Assembly (NCBI GenBank): GCA_036479115.1
Contig: JAZGFD010000069.1
Coordinates: 1-62,106 of the forward strand
Source: UBA7328 sp036479115
GTDB taxonomy: Bacteria; Bacteroidota; Bacteroidia; Chitinophagales; Saprospiraceae
Length of the DNA stretch: 62,106 bases
Reading direction: 5' to 3'
Position numbers and translations under genes: made by a program. The notes beneath the pieces were generated by a model. That model searched no databases. It saw only the letters and a list, made by a program, of their open reading frames with translations, and was not told the origin of the DNA. The stretch's first letter is position 1; every line of letters starts with the position of its first letter. This document shows positions 36,257-45,286 of the stretch, piece by piece.

Positions 36257-36361
36257 AACTGTCATTTTTAATTTGATGTGTTTTCATTCAGCCACTAATT
36301 AATCCGGCTAATTGTACGAGGTACTTCTGGATGGTAATATCTTTATTCTTAAATTTACCTC

Positions 36362-37336
36362 ATGCAAGAAAAACCTTTGTTTGTACATCTGATCGATATC
36401 TTGTGGAAGTGGCGAAAACACCTTCTCATTATATTGGTTGCTACCGCTGTTTTAGTCAGTGTCGTAATGCTAAGCAAACCTAATTATTTTCAATCTACCA
36501 CTATTTTTTACCCAGCCAGCACAGCGATCCAAAAACCAGTATTCACAGAAGCACAGCGAAATATTAATTACTATGGTGATGATCATGATGTGGATAGAAT
36601 GTTATCAATAGCTACCTCAATTGATATAAAAAAGGAAGTGATAGAAGGTAATGACTTAAGGTCACATTATGGCTTTGGCAGTGAAAATAAAGATACGGAA
36701 AAGTTATATAAAACCTTTGGCAAAATGTACAAAGTTATGAAGACGGAGTATGATGCAATCCAAATAGTATTTCGAGATACAAACCCCAATATGGCAGCAA
36801 AAGTGACTAAATTTGCAAGAGAAAAAGTAGATCAAAAGACACAAAATATTATTAAATCCGCGCAAGAAAATGTACTCAAGAATGCAGAAAATTCTCTAAA
36901 GATTATTCAAAACGAAATTAATACCCTAAAAGAAGAACTAAAAATAGAAAGGAAGAAATACGGTGTATATAATACAGATTCTCAAGCAGAAGCCTTTGCT
37001 ATAATGGCTAGCAAGCCGGGAAGTATGACAAATGTTCAGCAAAAAGTAAACACTTACACTGAAGGAATCTCTCATGTGAAATCACTAGAAGACCAGATAG
37101 AATTTACCACACAAAACTTGGTAAATTATCAATCTAATACCTACCGCTTGAAATCAGCTCTTGAATCTAATATTTCAACTATGCATGTTGTCCAGAATGC
37201 TAACATACCCGTATCTAAAGCAGGGCCTTTTAGAAGCCTGTATGTTTTAGGAGCTTTGTTATTAATTGGGATGTTAAGCGTTTTAATCATTCTAATGTTA
37301 GAAGCTGTTTCCAATAATCGCTCTTCCAAAACATAG
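36362..37336 (+). CDS. Wzz-like polysaccharide chain-length/co-polymerase protein
   Basis: 324 residues with two terminal membrane helices (about 20-38 and 290-312) enclosing a long periplasmic, coiled-coil-rich domain (roughly 160-270, with repeated Lys/Glu/Asn: NAENSLKIIQNEINTLKEELKIERK). This is the Wzz/GNVR architecture. Such proteins set O-antigen or capsule chain length or assist export. There is no C-terminal tyrosine kinase domain. No other polysaccharide genes are adjacent (ugd lies 35 kb away), so the partner polymerase is unknown. Confidence 0.8.
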   Translation: MQEKPLFVHLIDILWKWRKHLLIILVATAVLVSVVMLSKPNYFQSTTIFYPASTAIQKPVFTEAQRNINYYGDDHDVDRMLSIATSIDIKKEVIEGNDLRSHYGFGSENKDTEKLYKTFGKMYKVMKTEYDAIQIVFRDTNPNMAAKVTKFAREKVDQKTQNIIKSAQENVLKNAENSLKIIQNEINTLKEELKIERKKYGVYNTDSQAEAFAIMASKPGSMTNVQQKVNTYTEGISHVKSLEDQIEFTTQNLVNYQSNTYRLKSALESNISTMHVVQNANIPVSKAGPFRSLYVLGALLLIGMLSVLIILMLEAVSNNRSSKT

Positions 37337-37421
37337 GGGTGCTTTGCCAAATTATTGTCTTATAGACGTAATTATAGATTTAATCACCCCAAGAATTACC
37401 AATCATCCCTCAAAAAGTTGA

Positions 37422-37510
37422 GAGATTTTAAAAATAGTTTTACCCTACTATACCAAGTAAAAAGCACCTCAATGATACCAATATTAGGTGCTTTTTTTAT
37501 TGTGTTAAAA
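37422..37510. repeat. 89-bp direct repeat, copy 1
   Basis: Nearly identical to 37611-37699 over the whole unit, with one internal difference near position 10 (TTTTAAAAATAG versus TTTTAAAATTAG). The copies are 189 bp apart start to start. Each contains the hairpin terminator. The separating 100 bp are not repeated. Confidence 0.85.
37459..37498 (+). terminator. Intrinsic terminator, copy 1
   Basis: AAAGCACCT pairs with AGGTGCTTT around a 13-nt loop that itself contains TGATACCAATATT, followed by T7. It is downstream of the wzz-like gene and works on either strand because the A and T runs mirror each other. Confidence 0.75.
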
Positions 37511-37610
37511 TAGATAACAGATAGGGGACATAAGAGAAAAAGTTGCCTAATAAGTACAACTGAAAATTGCCCCAAAAACCAAAAACAAACAAGTTCGAAA
37601 AGTCGAGTTT

Positions 37611-37699
37611 GAGATTTTAAAATTAGTTTTACCCTACTATACCAAGTAAAAAGCACCTCAATGATACCAATATTAGGTGCTTTTTTTATTGTGTTAAAA
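37611..37699. repeat. 89-bp direct repeat, copy 2
   Basis: Second copy of the unit at 37422-37510. It retains the complete terminator hairpin and the trailing TTTATTGTGTTAAAA. Confidence 0.85.
37648..37687 (+). terminator. Intrinsic terminator, copy 2
   Basis: Identical hairpin to 37459-37498 (AAAGCACCT/AGGTGCTTT then T7), carried by the second copy of the direct repeat. Confidence 0.7.
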
Positions 37700-37861
37700 C
37701 ATGACGTTGTTTATATATGTGTGTTAAAATTAGTTGTAAGTGCTTGATTATCAATACGAATCTCTTTTCTTGATTCATAGCCATAGTTCGAGAAAAAGAC
37801 GAAGTATGCCCTAAACGGCTACCATGGACAAGCAATGACTTGCAAATAAATTAACAAAAGG

Positions 37862-38040
37862 GCAACTACTCTAGGGTAGCCAAATTTGAATAAATAAAGC
37901 CCTTTTTCTACCCTATTCCAACTATTTTCTTCGGCATAGCTCTGGTATACCTCAAATAAAGTTCTTTATATGGCAAAAAAAAACAAAATTACCAGCCTGT
38001 TTGGCATACAGGCTTCAAAAGTGCCTACCTGAATAGTTAC
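37862..38040. mobile_element. Long family-A MITE with extra hairpin
   Basis: The ends GCAACTACTCTAGGGTAG and (complement) GTAACTATTCAGGTAGGC. The interior shows CGGCATAGCTCTGGTATACC and an additional stem AGCCTGT-ttggcat-ACAGGCT also present in the copy at 1670-1851. The 8-bp flanks (ACAAAAGG, AATAAGGT) agree at only 4 positions, so the duplication has decayed. Confidence 0.75.
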
Positions 38041-38245
38041 AATAAGGTTTTTAAACAACTTCTACAAGTAACTCTACACGAAGGGAAGAAATGAAAAACA
38101 AAAGAGGCTTCTAAGAAAGGGAAAGAGATTGTATGAGGCCTTGCTACGGTAGAGATGCGATAGATGGGTTTGTAAAATGATAATAATTTTTACCTGCTTC
38201 TTTTTGCGATTGTTATATCTTAGTCCCTGATTCTTAGAAAGCATT

Positions 38246-39295
38246 TTGAAAAATTATTCATCCATAGTTCTCTTTTTACTTTTTCCATTTGTCGTTCATT
38301 CGCAAATAGGCGGCAAATTTGCTTTTCAGTTTCTCAACCTCCCACATTCAGCCCGCATTACTGCTTTAGGGAGCAGCCAGATCGCTACGATAGACAATGA
38401 TATTTTTCTGGGTCTTCAAAGCCCATCTCTACTTAATCCATCTATGCACAACTCTTTAGGGATTAATCACAATTTCCATTTAGCAGATATCTCTTTTGGA
38501 AATGTTGGATTGGGTTACCACTTTGAAAAATGGGGAGTGAGTACTGTAGCAGCAGTTTCATATCTTTCATATGGCAATTTTACCAGAACAGACGAATTTT
38601 CCAATATAATTGGCAGTTTTACTGGTAAAGAAACTGCGGTTAATATTGGAGGGTCTAAAAAATGGAACGAACGTATTACTACAGGAATAAATATAAAATG
38701 GGCAAACTCAAGATTAGATAGGTTCAATTCTTCGGGGATAGGAATAGACCTTGGAGTCACTTATCAAAATCCAGTAAAGAACACCATTACTACTTTTGTA
38801 ATAAAAAATATTGGCGTTCAGTTTTCTTCGTACAATGAAAATAGAGAAGCCTTTCCTTTGGATATCCAGATAGGTACTTCTAAACGATTAAAGTATCTTC
38901 CTTTACGATTGTCATTCATTTTGCACGACCTCAATAATTGGAATATTAGAACGGATGGGCTTGATGACAATAACGCCATTTTTATAGATCAACAGACACA
39001 AGAAAATGGCGCAATTTCTAAGGCTTTTGACAATTTTTTTCACCATGTCATCGTATCAGGAGAGTTTTTAATAGGACAAAATGAAGTGTTTAGATTGAGA
39101 TTTGGGTACAATCATCAACTTAAAAAAGAACTGGCTATTTCTACTTTTAGAAGTTTGAATGGGCTGTCATTCGGTTTTGGATTTAAGATTAAGAAGATTG
39201 CCTTTGATTATGGATTTGGAGCCTATCATCTAGCAGGAGGCATGAGTCATATTAGTCTATCCACTAATCTTAAAGAGTGGAAAAAAGTACGCTGA
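38246..39295 (+). CDS. porQ: Type IX secretion system protein PorQ
   Basis: PorQ is an outer-membrane beta-barrel protein of the type IX secretion system involved in the attachment complex that handles cargo at the cell surface. 349 residues: signal peptide (SSIVLFLLFPFVVHSQ) followed by the PorQ-type start (GGKFAFQFLNLPHSARITALGSS) and a run of amphipathic strands to the end (GGMSHISLSTNL). The only usable start is a TTG at 38246. The next ATG would remove the signal peptide and much of the first conserved block. There are no neighbouring por genes, and gldB and the SprE-like gene are 33 kb and 19 kb away. Confidence 0.85.
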   Translation: MKNYSSIVLFLLFPFVVHSQIGGKFAFQFLNLPHSARITALGSSQIATIDNDIFLGLQSPSLLNPSMHNSLGINHNFHLADISFGNVGLGYHFEKWGVSTVAAVSYLSYGNFTRTDEFSNIIGSFTGKETAVNIGGSKKWNERITTGINIKWANSRLDRFNSSGIGIDLGVTYQNPVKNTITTFVIKNIGVQFSSYNENREAFPLDIQIGTSKRLKYLPLRLSFILHDLNNWNIRTDGLDDNNAIFIDQQTQENGAISKAFDNFFHHVIVSGEFLIGQNEVFRLRFGYNHQLKKELAISTFRSLNGLSFGFGFKIKKIAFDYGFGAYHLAGGMSHISLSTNLKEWKKVR

Positions 39296-39552
39296 GTTGC
39301 CTTCGTTCTTCTTTGCGACCTAATGTAGTGTCTGAACGAAAACTCAACAATATTAGAATATACTTCGGCAGTTTATGTCTCAAATCGAAGATGTGGCAAC
39401 ATAAACGAGATTCACTAACACATAAAATATGTTAGAAATAGCGCTACTATTAACACAAAAATAGCCTATGCCTAGAAGCAGAAAGGTCTCAAAAGCACAC
39501 GGCCTGAGTAGTTACCTTATTTATATTTATAAAAAAGCTCTAACAAGAACAT
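39296..39552. other. Intergenic with family-A right end and older repeat module
   Basis: The right end CTCAAAAGCACACGGCCTGAGTAGTTAC (in two parts, 39488-39515) is family A. Upstream, 39372-39412 (CGGCAGTTTATGTCTCAAATC..GATGTGGCAACATAAACG) is also present near 56300 and, inverted, near 11262. No matching left end could be defined. Confidence 0.5.
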
Positions 39553-40827
39553 TTATTTTCTGACCTTTATAAAGTCTCCAGGTTTTGGAGGGTTATTTAT
39601 ATCGATATTATTAAGTGAAATTATCTCCTCTAATGTCGTATTAGCTCGCCTAGCTACCAGATCTGATAATGATTCTCCTATAATCATCCTGTGGTATTCA
39701 ATATCTTCTTCTATTTTAATAGCTGATAAAGATGTACCACTGATAATGGACGATTTTTTTTGAATAGGACTCTTAACAACATGCATTAATACTGGCATCT
39801 TATTTAAGGACTCTAATTCAGCATGCCGCATTTGAAAGCCACTAAAAATTATTGTCTTTTCAAAACTCGCCTGAGGGTTAGTCAGTGTGAATTCTAGATT
39901 TTCTATTTTATCGCTAAATATGAGATAATGAAACATCTCTTGCTCTGGAAGGGTGAGAAGATATCCTTTTGTACTTCTGGGTATATAGTTTCTATTAAAA
40001 GCAGGGTTTAGCTTTCTAATAGTACTTTCATTTACCCCAGTCACCTTAGTAATGTCAGAGAAATTAGTGTAGACATATATACGCGCTATAGCCGTTTTTT
40101 CAAATATCGGTGGTTCTACATTTGGCGTAAGCTGATGAAAATCAAAATAATTCATTAAGTAAGATGTAGCAATAAATTTAGGGATATATCTTCTGGTTTC
40201 TTTCGGAAGAAACCGTTCTAATTTCCAAAAATCTTTACTTTGACTCTTTCTGATGGCCTTTCTTACATTACCAGGCCCACAATTATAAGCCGCCAAGGCC
40301 AATGTCCAATCACCAAATTCTTTATGAAGTTTTGTAAGGTACTTATAGGCAGCTTTAGTAGATAGGTAAGGATCTTTTCGCTCATCCACATTATCATTTA
40401 CTGAAAGCCCCTGCAACTTAGCAGTCTCTTTCATGAACTGCCACAAGCCTACTGCTCCCGTTCGGGACACTGCATGTACTTTAAGACTGGACTCAATGAT
40501 GGCCAAGTGCTTTACCTCATCTGGAATGTGTAAATTGTTTTCTAACTCTAAATCGAAGATTGGGAAAAACACATTGGTGCGACCCAATATTTGTTCACTT
40601 CCTCTCCTATATCCTCTGATATAAGTATCCACGATTTCGTGTACTTCCTCGGTGTACCTTAAAGATACCTCAGAGGAAATGTTGCCCAATCGTTGCTGCA
40701 ATTCACTTTTTGTCATTCTCGACCTCAAGTAAGAATTATGAACCTCAGCTACGGCGGCATTTGTCATAGAAAACATCACTACAATACATATCACAAATCG
40801 CTTTGCGACGATTATAATATTGTTCAT
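39553..40827 (-). CDS. Lytic transglycosylase with LysM domains (MltD-like)
   Basis: 424 residues with a signal peptide (FVICIVVMFSMTNAAVAE). The SLT catalytic domain spans about 85-235, with Glu in LAIIESSLKVHA, then SRTGAVGLWQFMKETA, KDPYLSTKAAYKYL and LALAAYNCGPGNVRKA. Two LysM-type modules follow at the C-terminus (VYTNFSDITKVTGVNESTIRKLN and MIIGESLSDLVARRANTTLEEIISLNNI). It cleaves peptidoglycan glycan strands in the periplasm and is needed for wall turnover or insertion of large envelope machines. It is alone in its transcription unit. Confidence 0.9.
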   Translation of the reverse strand: MNNIIIVAKRFVICIVVMFSMTNAAVAEVHNSYLRSRMTKSELQQRLGNISSEVSLRYTEEVHEIVDTYIRGYRRGSEQILGRTNVFFPIFDLELENNLHIPDEVKHLAIIESSLKVHAVSRTGAVGLWQFMKETAKLQGLSVNDNVDERKDPYLSTKAAYKYLTKLHKEFGDWTLALAAYNCGPGNVRKAIRKSQSKDFWKLERFLPKETRRYIPKFIATSYLMNYFDFHQLTPNVEPPIFEKTAIARIYVYTNFSDITKVTGVNESTIRKLNPAFNRNYIPRSTKGYLLTLPEQEMFHYLIFSDKIENLEFTLTNPQASFEKTIIFSGFQMRHAELESLNKMPVLMHVVKSPIQKKSSIISGTSLSAIKIEEDIEYHRMIIGESLSDLVARRANTTLEEIISLNNIDINNPPKPGDFIKVRK

Positions 40828-41069
40828 GGGAATATATTTATTATCATATGGCCTTTATTTCGCCTTGCTACTATATATTCTTTATGCTAATCGGGGGTAA
40901 GCATTGATTAAAGAAAAATAGAAAGTTGAAAATCAGACACTTATGTTTAAAAAGTGGCGCGAATGTATACGCAATTCCACAATAAATCAAGGGTTCATAT
41001 TATACATAACCCTTATTTGTAAATAATTAACTTTCAATTACCATGCCATACAGCATGTTTAACATACTC

Positions 41070-42488
41070 TTAAGTCACACTACTTATAAAAGAGAGCAAA
41101 TGTCTCTCCTTAAATTTAGGAGCCATAAGTTGCATGCCAATAGGCAAGCCATTATCAGTGTATTGTACCGGAAAAGAAATTGCTGGAATTCCAGCCAAGT
41201 TAGCTATAACAGTAAAAATATCAGCTAGATATTCTTTAAGAGGATCAGCTGATGTTTCGTTAAGTTGCCATGCCACATTGGGGGTTGTGGGCATCAAAAC
41301 GAAGGCAAATGTATTAAAAATTTCTTCAAGTTCTTGTTTTATTAGTTTTCTCACCTTTTGAGCTTTGGTAAAGTAAGCATCATAGAAACCTACACTAAGT
41401 ACAAATGATCCCATCATAATCCTTCTTTTTACCTCATCACCAAACCCTTCGGACCTGGATTTAATATACAGTTCGTGTATGTCTTTGGCATTTTTACTCC
41501 TGTGTCCATACCTGATCCCATCAAATCTTCCAAGGTTAGAAGAAGCCTCAGCGGTAGTCAAAACATAGTAAGTCGCCACTACGGCATCTAAGTATTTAAA
41601 CTTTACAGGTGAAAGTTGGTGGCCTTGTTTTTTTAATGATTCTATGGTCTTTAGCGTTGCGGTTTTTATAGCTGGACTGATACTAGGATGGGTAAGTGCA
41701 TCTTCTATATATGCTATCTTTTGTGGGCCCAGATTTTGAAGTTTACTATAGTTGTCCACTTTTATTGTGGTAGATGTGGCATCAAAAGGGTCATTGCCAG
41801 CAATAATTTCTAAGAAGGCAGCTATGGTTTTCACATTTTTAGAAAACACCCCTATTTGATCAAAAGATGACCCATATGCTATGAGTCCATATCTTGATAC
41901 TCGGCCATAACTGGGCTTAAAACCCAATATGCCTGTAAATGCTGCGGGTTGTCTTATTGATCCTCCTGTCTCACTTCCTAATGCAGCCACACAAGTATTC
42001 ATTTGTACTGATACTGCTGCTCCTCCACTACTGCCCCCGGGCACTCTGTTTTTTCCTATTCCATTAATTACTGGTCCAAAAGCACTGTTTTCATTGCCAG
42101 AGCCCATTGCAAATTCATCACAATTGGTACGACCTATAATAATAGCATCTTCATCTAGTACTCTTTGTACAGCAGTAGCTGAATAAAGGGATTCAAATCC
42201 TGCTAATATTTTGGAAGAAGCAGATACTTTGTGGTCTTTGTAGCAAATTACGTCTTTGATGCTGATTATGGCACCTATAGCCTTGCCGCAACTTTGAGGA
42301 TTTTCCTTTAATTTTCGATCTAAATTTTGGGCTTTTTCTAAGGCCTCATCCTCAAATATTTCTAGGTAGGCATTGAGGTGTTTGGAGTCTTCTATTTTTT
42401 GTAAATAGTATTCTACCAGCTGCACAATGGTGTATTTACCAGTTTTTATTTGTTCCTGTATTTTATCTAAAGATTGGCCTGGATTCAT
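41070..42488 (-). CDS. gatA: Asp/Glu-tRNA amidotransferase subunit A
   Basis: GatA releases ammonia from glutamine for GatB to amidate Glu-tRNA(Gln)/Asp-tRNA(Asn). 472 residues. The amidase signature with the Lys-Ser-Ser triad is visible as Lys78 (ISIKDV), Ser153 (PGGSSGGAA) and Ser177 (LGSETGGSIRQPA). It is the last gene of pheS-hisS-gatA, with the ATG overlapping the hisS stop by 4 nt. gatB and gatC are not in the window. Confidence 0.94.
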   Translation of the reverse strand: MNPGQSLDKIQEQIKTGKYTIVQLVEYYLQKIEDSKHLNAYLEIFEDEALEKAQNLDRKLKENPQSCGKAIGAIISIKDVICYKDHKVSASSKILAGFESLYSATAVQRVLDEDAIIIGRTNCDEFAMGSGNENSAFGPVINGIGKNRVPGGSSGGAAVSVQMNTCVAALGSETGGSIRQPAAFTGILGFKPSYGRVSRYGLIAYGSSFDQIGVFSKNVKTIAAFLEIIAGNDPFDATSTTIKVDNYSKLQNLGPQKIAYIEDALTHPSISPAIKTATLKTIESLKKQGHQLSPVKFKYLDAVVATYYVLTTAEASSNLGRFDGIRYGHRSKNAKDIHELYIKSRSEGFGDEVKRRIMMGSFVLSVGFYDAYFTKAQKVRKLIKQELEEIFNTFAFVLMPTTPNVAWQLNETSADPLKEYLADIFTVIANLAGIPAISFPVQYTDNGLPIGMQLMAPKFKERHLLSFISSVT

Positions 42489-43831
42489 AGGTTTTCCAGT
42501 TTTTCTATGATCTCTGTTATTGTGTATTTATCTGTTTTTCCTGACGACATTTCTTTTAATGTGAGTTTTCCGCTTTTCATTTCTTCATCGCCTATTATTA
42601 TTACATAGGGAATACCTTTGCTATGTGCATATTTCATTTGTTTTTTCATTTTCACAGGAGCAGGATATACTTCGGTACATATACCAGCTTGTCGCAAATT
42701 ATTAGCTTTCGCGAAAGCATAAGAATGCGAATCTTCGTCAAATGTTAAAATAATTACTTGGGCTGATACTTCTGCAATATCTTTAAAAAGATCTAACTCT
42801 AGCATTACATCATATATCCGCTCCGCTCCAAAAGAAATGCCAACACCAGAAACATCTTTTAGTCCAAATGTGCCTGTAAGATCAGCGTATCTTCCCCCTC
42901 CTCCGATGCTACCCATGACAACATCATTAGCCTCTACCTCGAAAATGCAACCTGTATAATAGCTGAGTCCTCGCGCCAGAGTGGGGTCAAAAACTATGGC
43001 ATTTTTAGCATCATAGCTTGCAAGAAAAGATTGGAATTGGTTAATTTCTTCTATTCCTTTTTGACCAGTTTCCGAATTCTGTAAAGCCTCTGCAAGGTCG
43101 TTTGTGTCTTGGGCTTGAAGAAGAGTAATTATTTTATCTACGGCATTTTTATCAATATTGTTTTTTATTAATTCATTGCGCACTCCATCTTCACCTATTT
43201 TGTCTATTTTATCAATACATACTGTTATATCTCTAAACTGGTCAGCCACACCGGCAGATTCTGCAATGCCATAAAGGGTTTTTCTATTGTTGTATTTGAT
43301 GGTAATGTTGACTCCCAATTTGTGGAAGGCTTCGTCATAAATAGCCGCTAATTCTGCTTCATACATTAACGAATCAGAACCTACGATGTCAGCATCACAC
43401 TGATAAAATTCTTGATAGCGGCCTTTTTGTGGCCTGTCAGCCCTCCATACTTGCTGTATCTGATATCGTTTAAAGGGAAACTGGATGTCATTTTGATGCA
43501 TCACTACAAATCTGGCAAAAGGAACAGTAAGGTCGTATCTCAATCCTCTTTTTGAAATGCTAGGTGTAAGTTTTTTAGAGTTTTTTTCAGCAAGTGCTTT
43601 AGTATCGGCTTTGTTGAGATAATCTCCATTGTTTAATACTTTGAAGAGTAATTTATCCCCTTCTTCGCCATATTTTCCCGTAAGGGTGGCAAGGCTTTCC
43701 ATCACAGGAGTTTCTATAGGATCATAGCCATAGGATTCAAATACCGACCTTATGGTATCAAAAATGTATCGTCTTTTTCTCACCTCACTGGGTAAGAAAT
43801 CTCTGGTGCCTTTAGGAAGTGTAGGTTTCAA
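42485..43831 (-). CDS. hisS: Histidyl-tRNA synthetase
   Basis: Class II synthetase, 448 residues. It begins KPTLPKGTRDFLPSEVRKR, with motif 1-2 region (YDLTVPFARFVV; RYQIQQVWRADRPQKGRYQEFYQCDADIVG), the HisRS-specific ARGLSYYTGCIFE and motif 3 GGGGRYADL..GVGISFGAERI, plus a C-terminal anticodon domain (ITLKEMSSGKTDKYTI). TTG is the only sensible start. It lies 3 bp after pheS and overlaps gatA. Confidence 0.95.
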   Translation of the reverse strand: MKPTLPKGTRDFLPSEVRKRRYIFDTIRSVFESYGYDPIETPVMESLATLTGKYGEEGDKLLFKVLNNGDYLNKADTKALAEKNSKKLTPSISKRGLRYDLTVPFARFVVMHQNDIQFPFKRYQIQQVWRADRPQKGRYQEFYQCDADIVGSDSLMYEAELAAIYDEAFHKLGVNITIKYNNRKTLYGIAESAGVADQFRDITVCIDKIDKIGEDGVRNELIKNNIDKNAVDKIITLLQAQDTNDLAEALQNSETGQKGIEEINQFQSFLASYDAKNAIVFDPTLARGLSYYTGCIFEVEANDVVMGSIGGGGRYADLTGTFGLKDVSGVGISFGAERIYDVMLELDLFKDIAEVSAQVIILTFDEDSHSYAFAKANNLRQAGICTEVYPAPVKMKKQMKYAHSKGIPYVIIIGDEEMKSGKLTLKEMSSGKTDKYTITEIIEKLENL

Positions 43832-43834
43832 AAT

Positions 43835-44872
43835 TTAAACAGCAGATTTAAATTGTTCTAAAAATCTTACATCATTTTCAAACAGAAGTCTGATGTCGCT
43901 TATGTCATACTTTTGCATTGCGGAGCGCTCTATCCCGATTCCAAAAGCAAAACCTGAATAAACCGTAGAATCAATACCACAATTATCCAGCACGGCGGGG
44001 TCTATCATACCACATCCCAATACTTCGAGCCAGCCAGTACCTTTAGTAAGTCGTTTTGATTTTTCATTGGCAGTACCCATATATACATCCATCTCAGCAC
44101 TTGGCTCAGTAAATGGGAAATAACTGGGCCTCAGTCTGATATTCGTTTTGGGTCCATACATTTCTTTTGCAAAATAGAGAAGAGTCTGCTTCATATCTGC
44201 AAATGATACATCCTTATCTACATAGAGACCTTCTACTTGGTGAAACTGACAATGTGACCTTGCTGAGATGGTTTCATTGCGATATACACGCCCAGGGGCT
44301 ATGATTCTAATTGGTGGCTGGGAATTTTCCATCGTACGAGCCTGAACTGATGAAGTGTGGGTACGCAGTAATTGTGTAGTGGAATTTAATAAGTAAAAAG
44401 TGTCTTGCATGTCACGTGCAGGGTGATCTTCCGGAGTATTCATGGCAGTAAAATTGTGCCAATCGTCTTCTATTTCTCTATCTTCTACTACTTCAAACCC
44501 TATACGGCCAAATATATCAATCATCTTATTCATGACCAAAGACACCGGATGTCTTGATCCTACTTTAAGAGGTGGCGGTGGTGCACTTAAGTCTAAATCA
44601 AGTGATTTACCCTTTTTGGCAGCTCTTCCAGTGTTGTTTTTTAATTCGTTGTATTTGTCTTCAGCTACCCTTTTTAACTCATTAAGTAACTGGCCAAAAT
44701 CCTTCTTTTTATCATTGTCTAAGTTTTTAATTTGACCAAAAAATGGTTTAATAATATTTTTACTACCTAAGTATTTTATTCTAAATGTTTCCAACTCTGC
44801 CTCATCCTTGACTTTCTCTGCTCTAATGGAAGCCATCATTTCTTTTACTTCATCAAATACTTCTTGTGCCAT
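43835..44872 (-). CDS. pheS: Phenylalanyl-tRNA synthetase alpha subunit
   Basis: 345 residues from the ATG at 44872. A GTG start 33 nt upstream would lie within the promoter-like box TACCTTTG (44894-44901), so the shorter start is preferred. An N-terminal coiled coil (about 20-85) contacts tRNA. The catalytic core has motif 2 (HTSSVQARTM; GRVYRNETISARSHCQFHQVEG) and motif 3 (FAFGIGIERSAM). Its beta subunit pheT is not adjacent, so the alpha2beta2 enzyme is assembled from separately placed genes. First gene of pheS-hisS-gatA. Confidence 0.95.
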   Translation of the reverse strand: MAQEVFDEVKEMMASIRAEKVKDEAELETFRIKYLGSKNIIKPFFGQIKNLDNDKKKDFGQLLNELKRVAEDKYNELKNNTGRAAKKGKSLDLDLSAPPPPLKVGSRHPVSLVMNKMIDIFGRIGFEVVEDREIEDDWHNFTAMNTPEDHPARDMQDTFYLLNSTTQLLRTHTSSVQARTMENSQPPIRIIAPGRVYRNETISARSHCQFHQVEGLYVDKDVSFADMKQTLLYFAKEMYGPKTNIRLRPSYFPFTEPSAEMDVYMGTANEKSKRLTKGTGWLEVLGCGMIDPAVLDNCGIDSTVYSGFAFGIGIERSAMQKYDISDIRLLFENDVRFLEQFKSAV

Positions 44873-44893
44873 ATCTTCCCAAATTTTGAAGTG

Positions 44894-44901
44894 CAAAGGT
44901 A
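44894..44901 (-). promoter_or_regulatory. Candidate -7 box for pheS-hisS-gatA
   Basis: The minus strand reads TACCTTTG, matching TAnnTTTG, 21 nt before the preferred pheS ATG. It overlaps the longer possible pheS start. Confidence 0.45.
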
Positions 44902-44958
44902 ACACCTGAGCCCATGTTTTGCTGAAAATGTTTACCAGTGGTTTTGATTAAAGCCTGA

Positions 44959-45276
44959 GTGACTACTCAGATACTATTAAACGAGATTTAAGTTTGGACT
45001 ATTTGCATCATAGTTGAGTGCCTACTATTGTATTGTGCATTCCTTTTGGAAATAGGGCTTCTACTTGTTTGGAATTCTTTATTGTCTGAGGCTGCCAAAT
45101 AAGTGTTTTTTACGTTTAGCCATACCCAAATCCACGACTTCTTCCCATTCACTTTTATCTCCGTTTCATCCTCTCCTACATATATACTTTTCTTTATTTC
45201 TTCAAGTATTTCATCGTAAACAAGTTGAGATTTGGTAGCTGCTTTTATTAAACATTAAATCAACCTGAGTAGTTAC
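44959..45276. mobile_element. Degraded IS66-like element bounded by family-A ends
   Basis: The left end GTGACTACTCAG and right end CTGAGTAGTTAC match the family-A terminal repeat and enclose the transposase remnant at 45008-45245. IS66 elements are known to have ends beginning GTAA and to make 8-bp duplications, as the family-A copies do. The flanks share only CCTGA at a one-base offset. It is probably a deleted relative of the parent of the family-A MITEs. Confidence 0.6.
45008..45245 (-). pseudogene. IS66-family transposase fragment
   Basis: In the minus frame from 45245 the translation reads KAATKSQLVYDEILEEIKKS, then VGEDETEIKVNGKKSWIWVW and NVKNTYLAASDNKEFQT. This resembles the IS66 transposase core, in which V-G-x-D-E-T-G-x-x-x-N-G-K-x-x-W-x-W surrounds a catalytic Asp. 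After a frameshift near 45062 it continues in another frame as VEALFPKGMHNTIVGTQL to a TGA. The remainder of a roughly 500-residue transposase is missing, and a Gly at the usual DETG site is Glu. There is no start codon or product. Confidence 0.6.
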
Positions 45277-45286
45277 CACCTGATAT

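Larger units (their letters stand above)
35815..36361. other. Intergenic, filled by a family-A and a family-B element
   Basis: No gene. Contains the family-A copy 35876-36035 and, 39 bp on, the family-B element 36075-36256. About 100 bp remain before the wzz-like gene. A TATCTTTATTC stretch near 36339 is a poor promoter match. Confidence 0.6.
37337..38245. other. Intergenic, 909 bp, with duplicated terminator and family-A copy
   Basis: No credible gene. Contains a near-identical 89-bp segment twice (37422-37510 and 37611-37699), each with the same terminator hairpin, and the family-A copy 37862-38040. About 200 bp before porQ are unremarkable. GGGGTG (37336) and CACCCC (37385) could pair across 45 nt. 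Confidence 0.6.

Noticed and set aside
37422..37699. CRISPR-like pair of repeats with a spacer
   Set aside because: Only two copies of 89 bp with a 100-bp separation and a terminator inside. No array and no cas genes.
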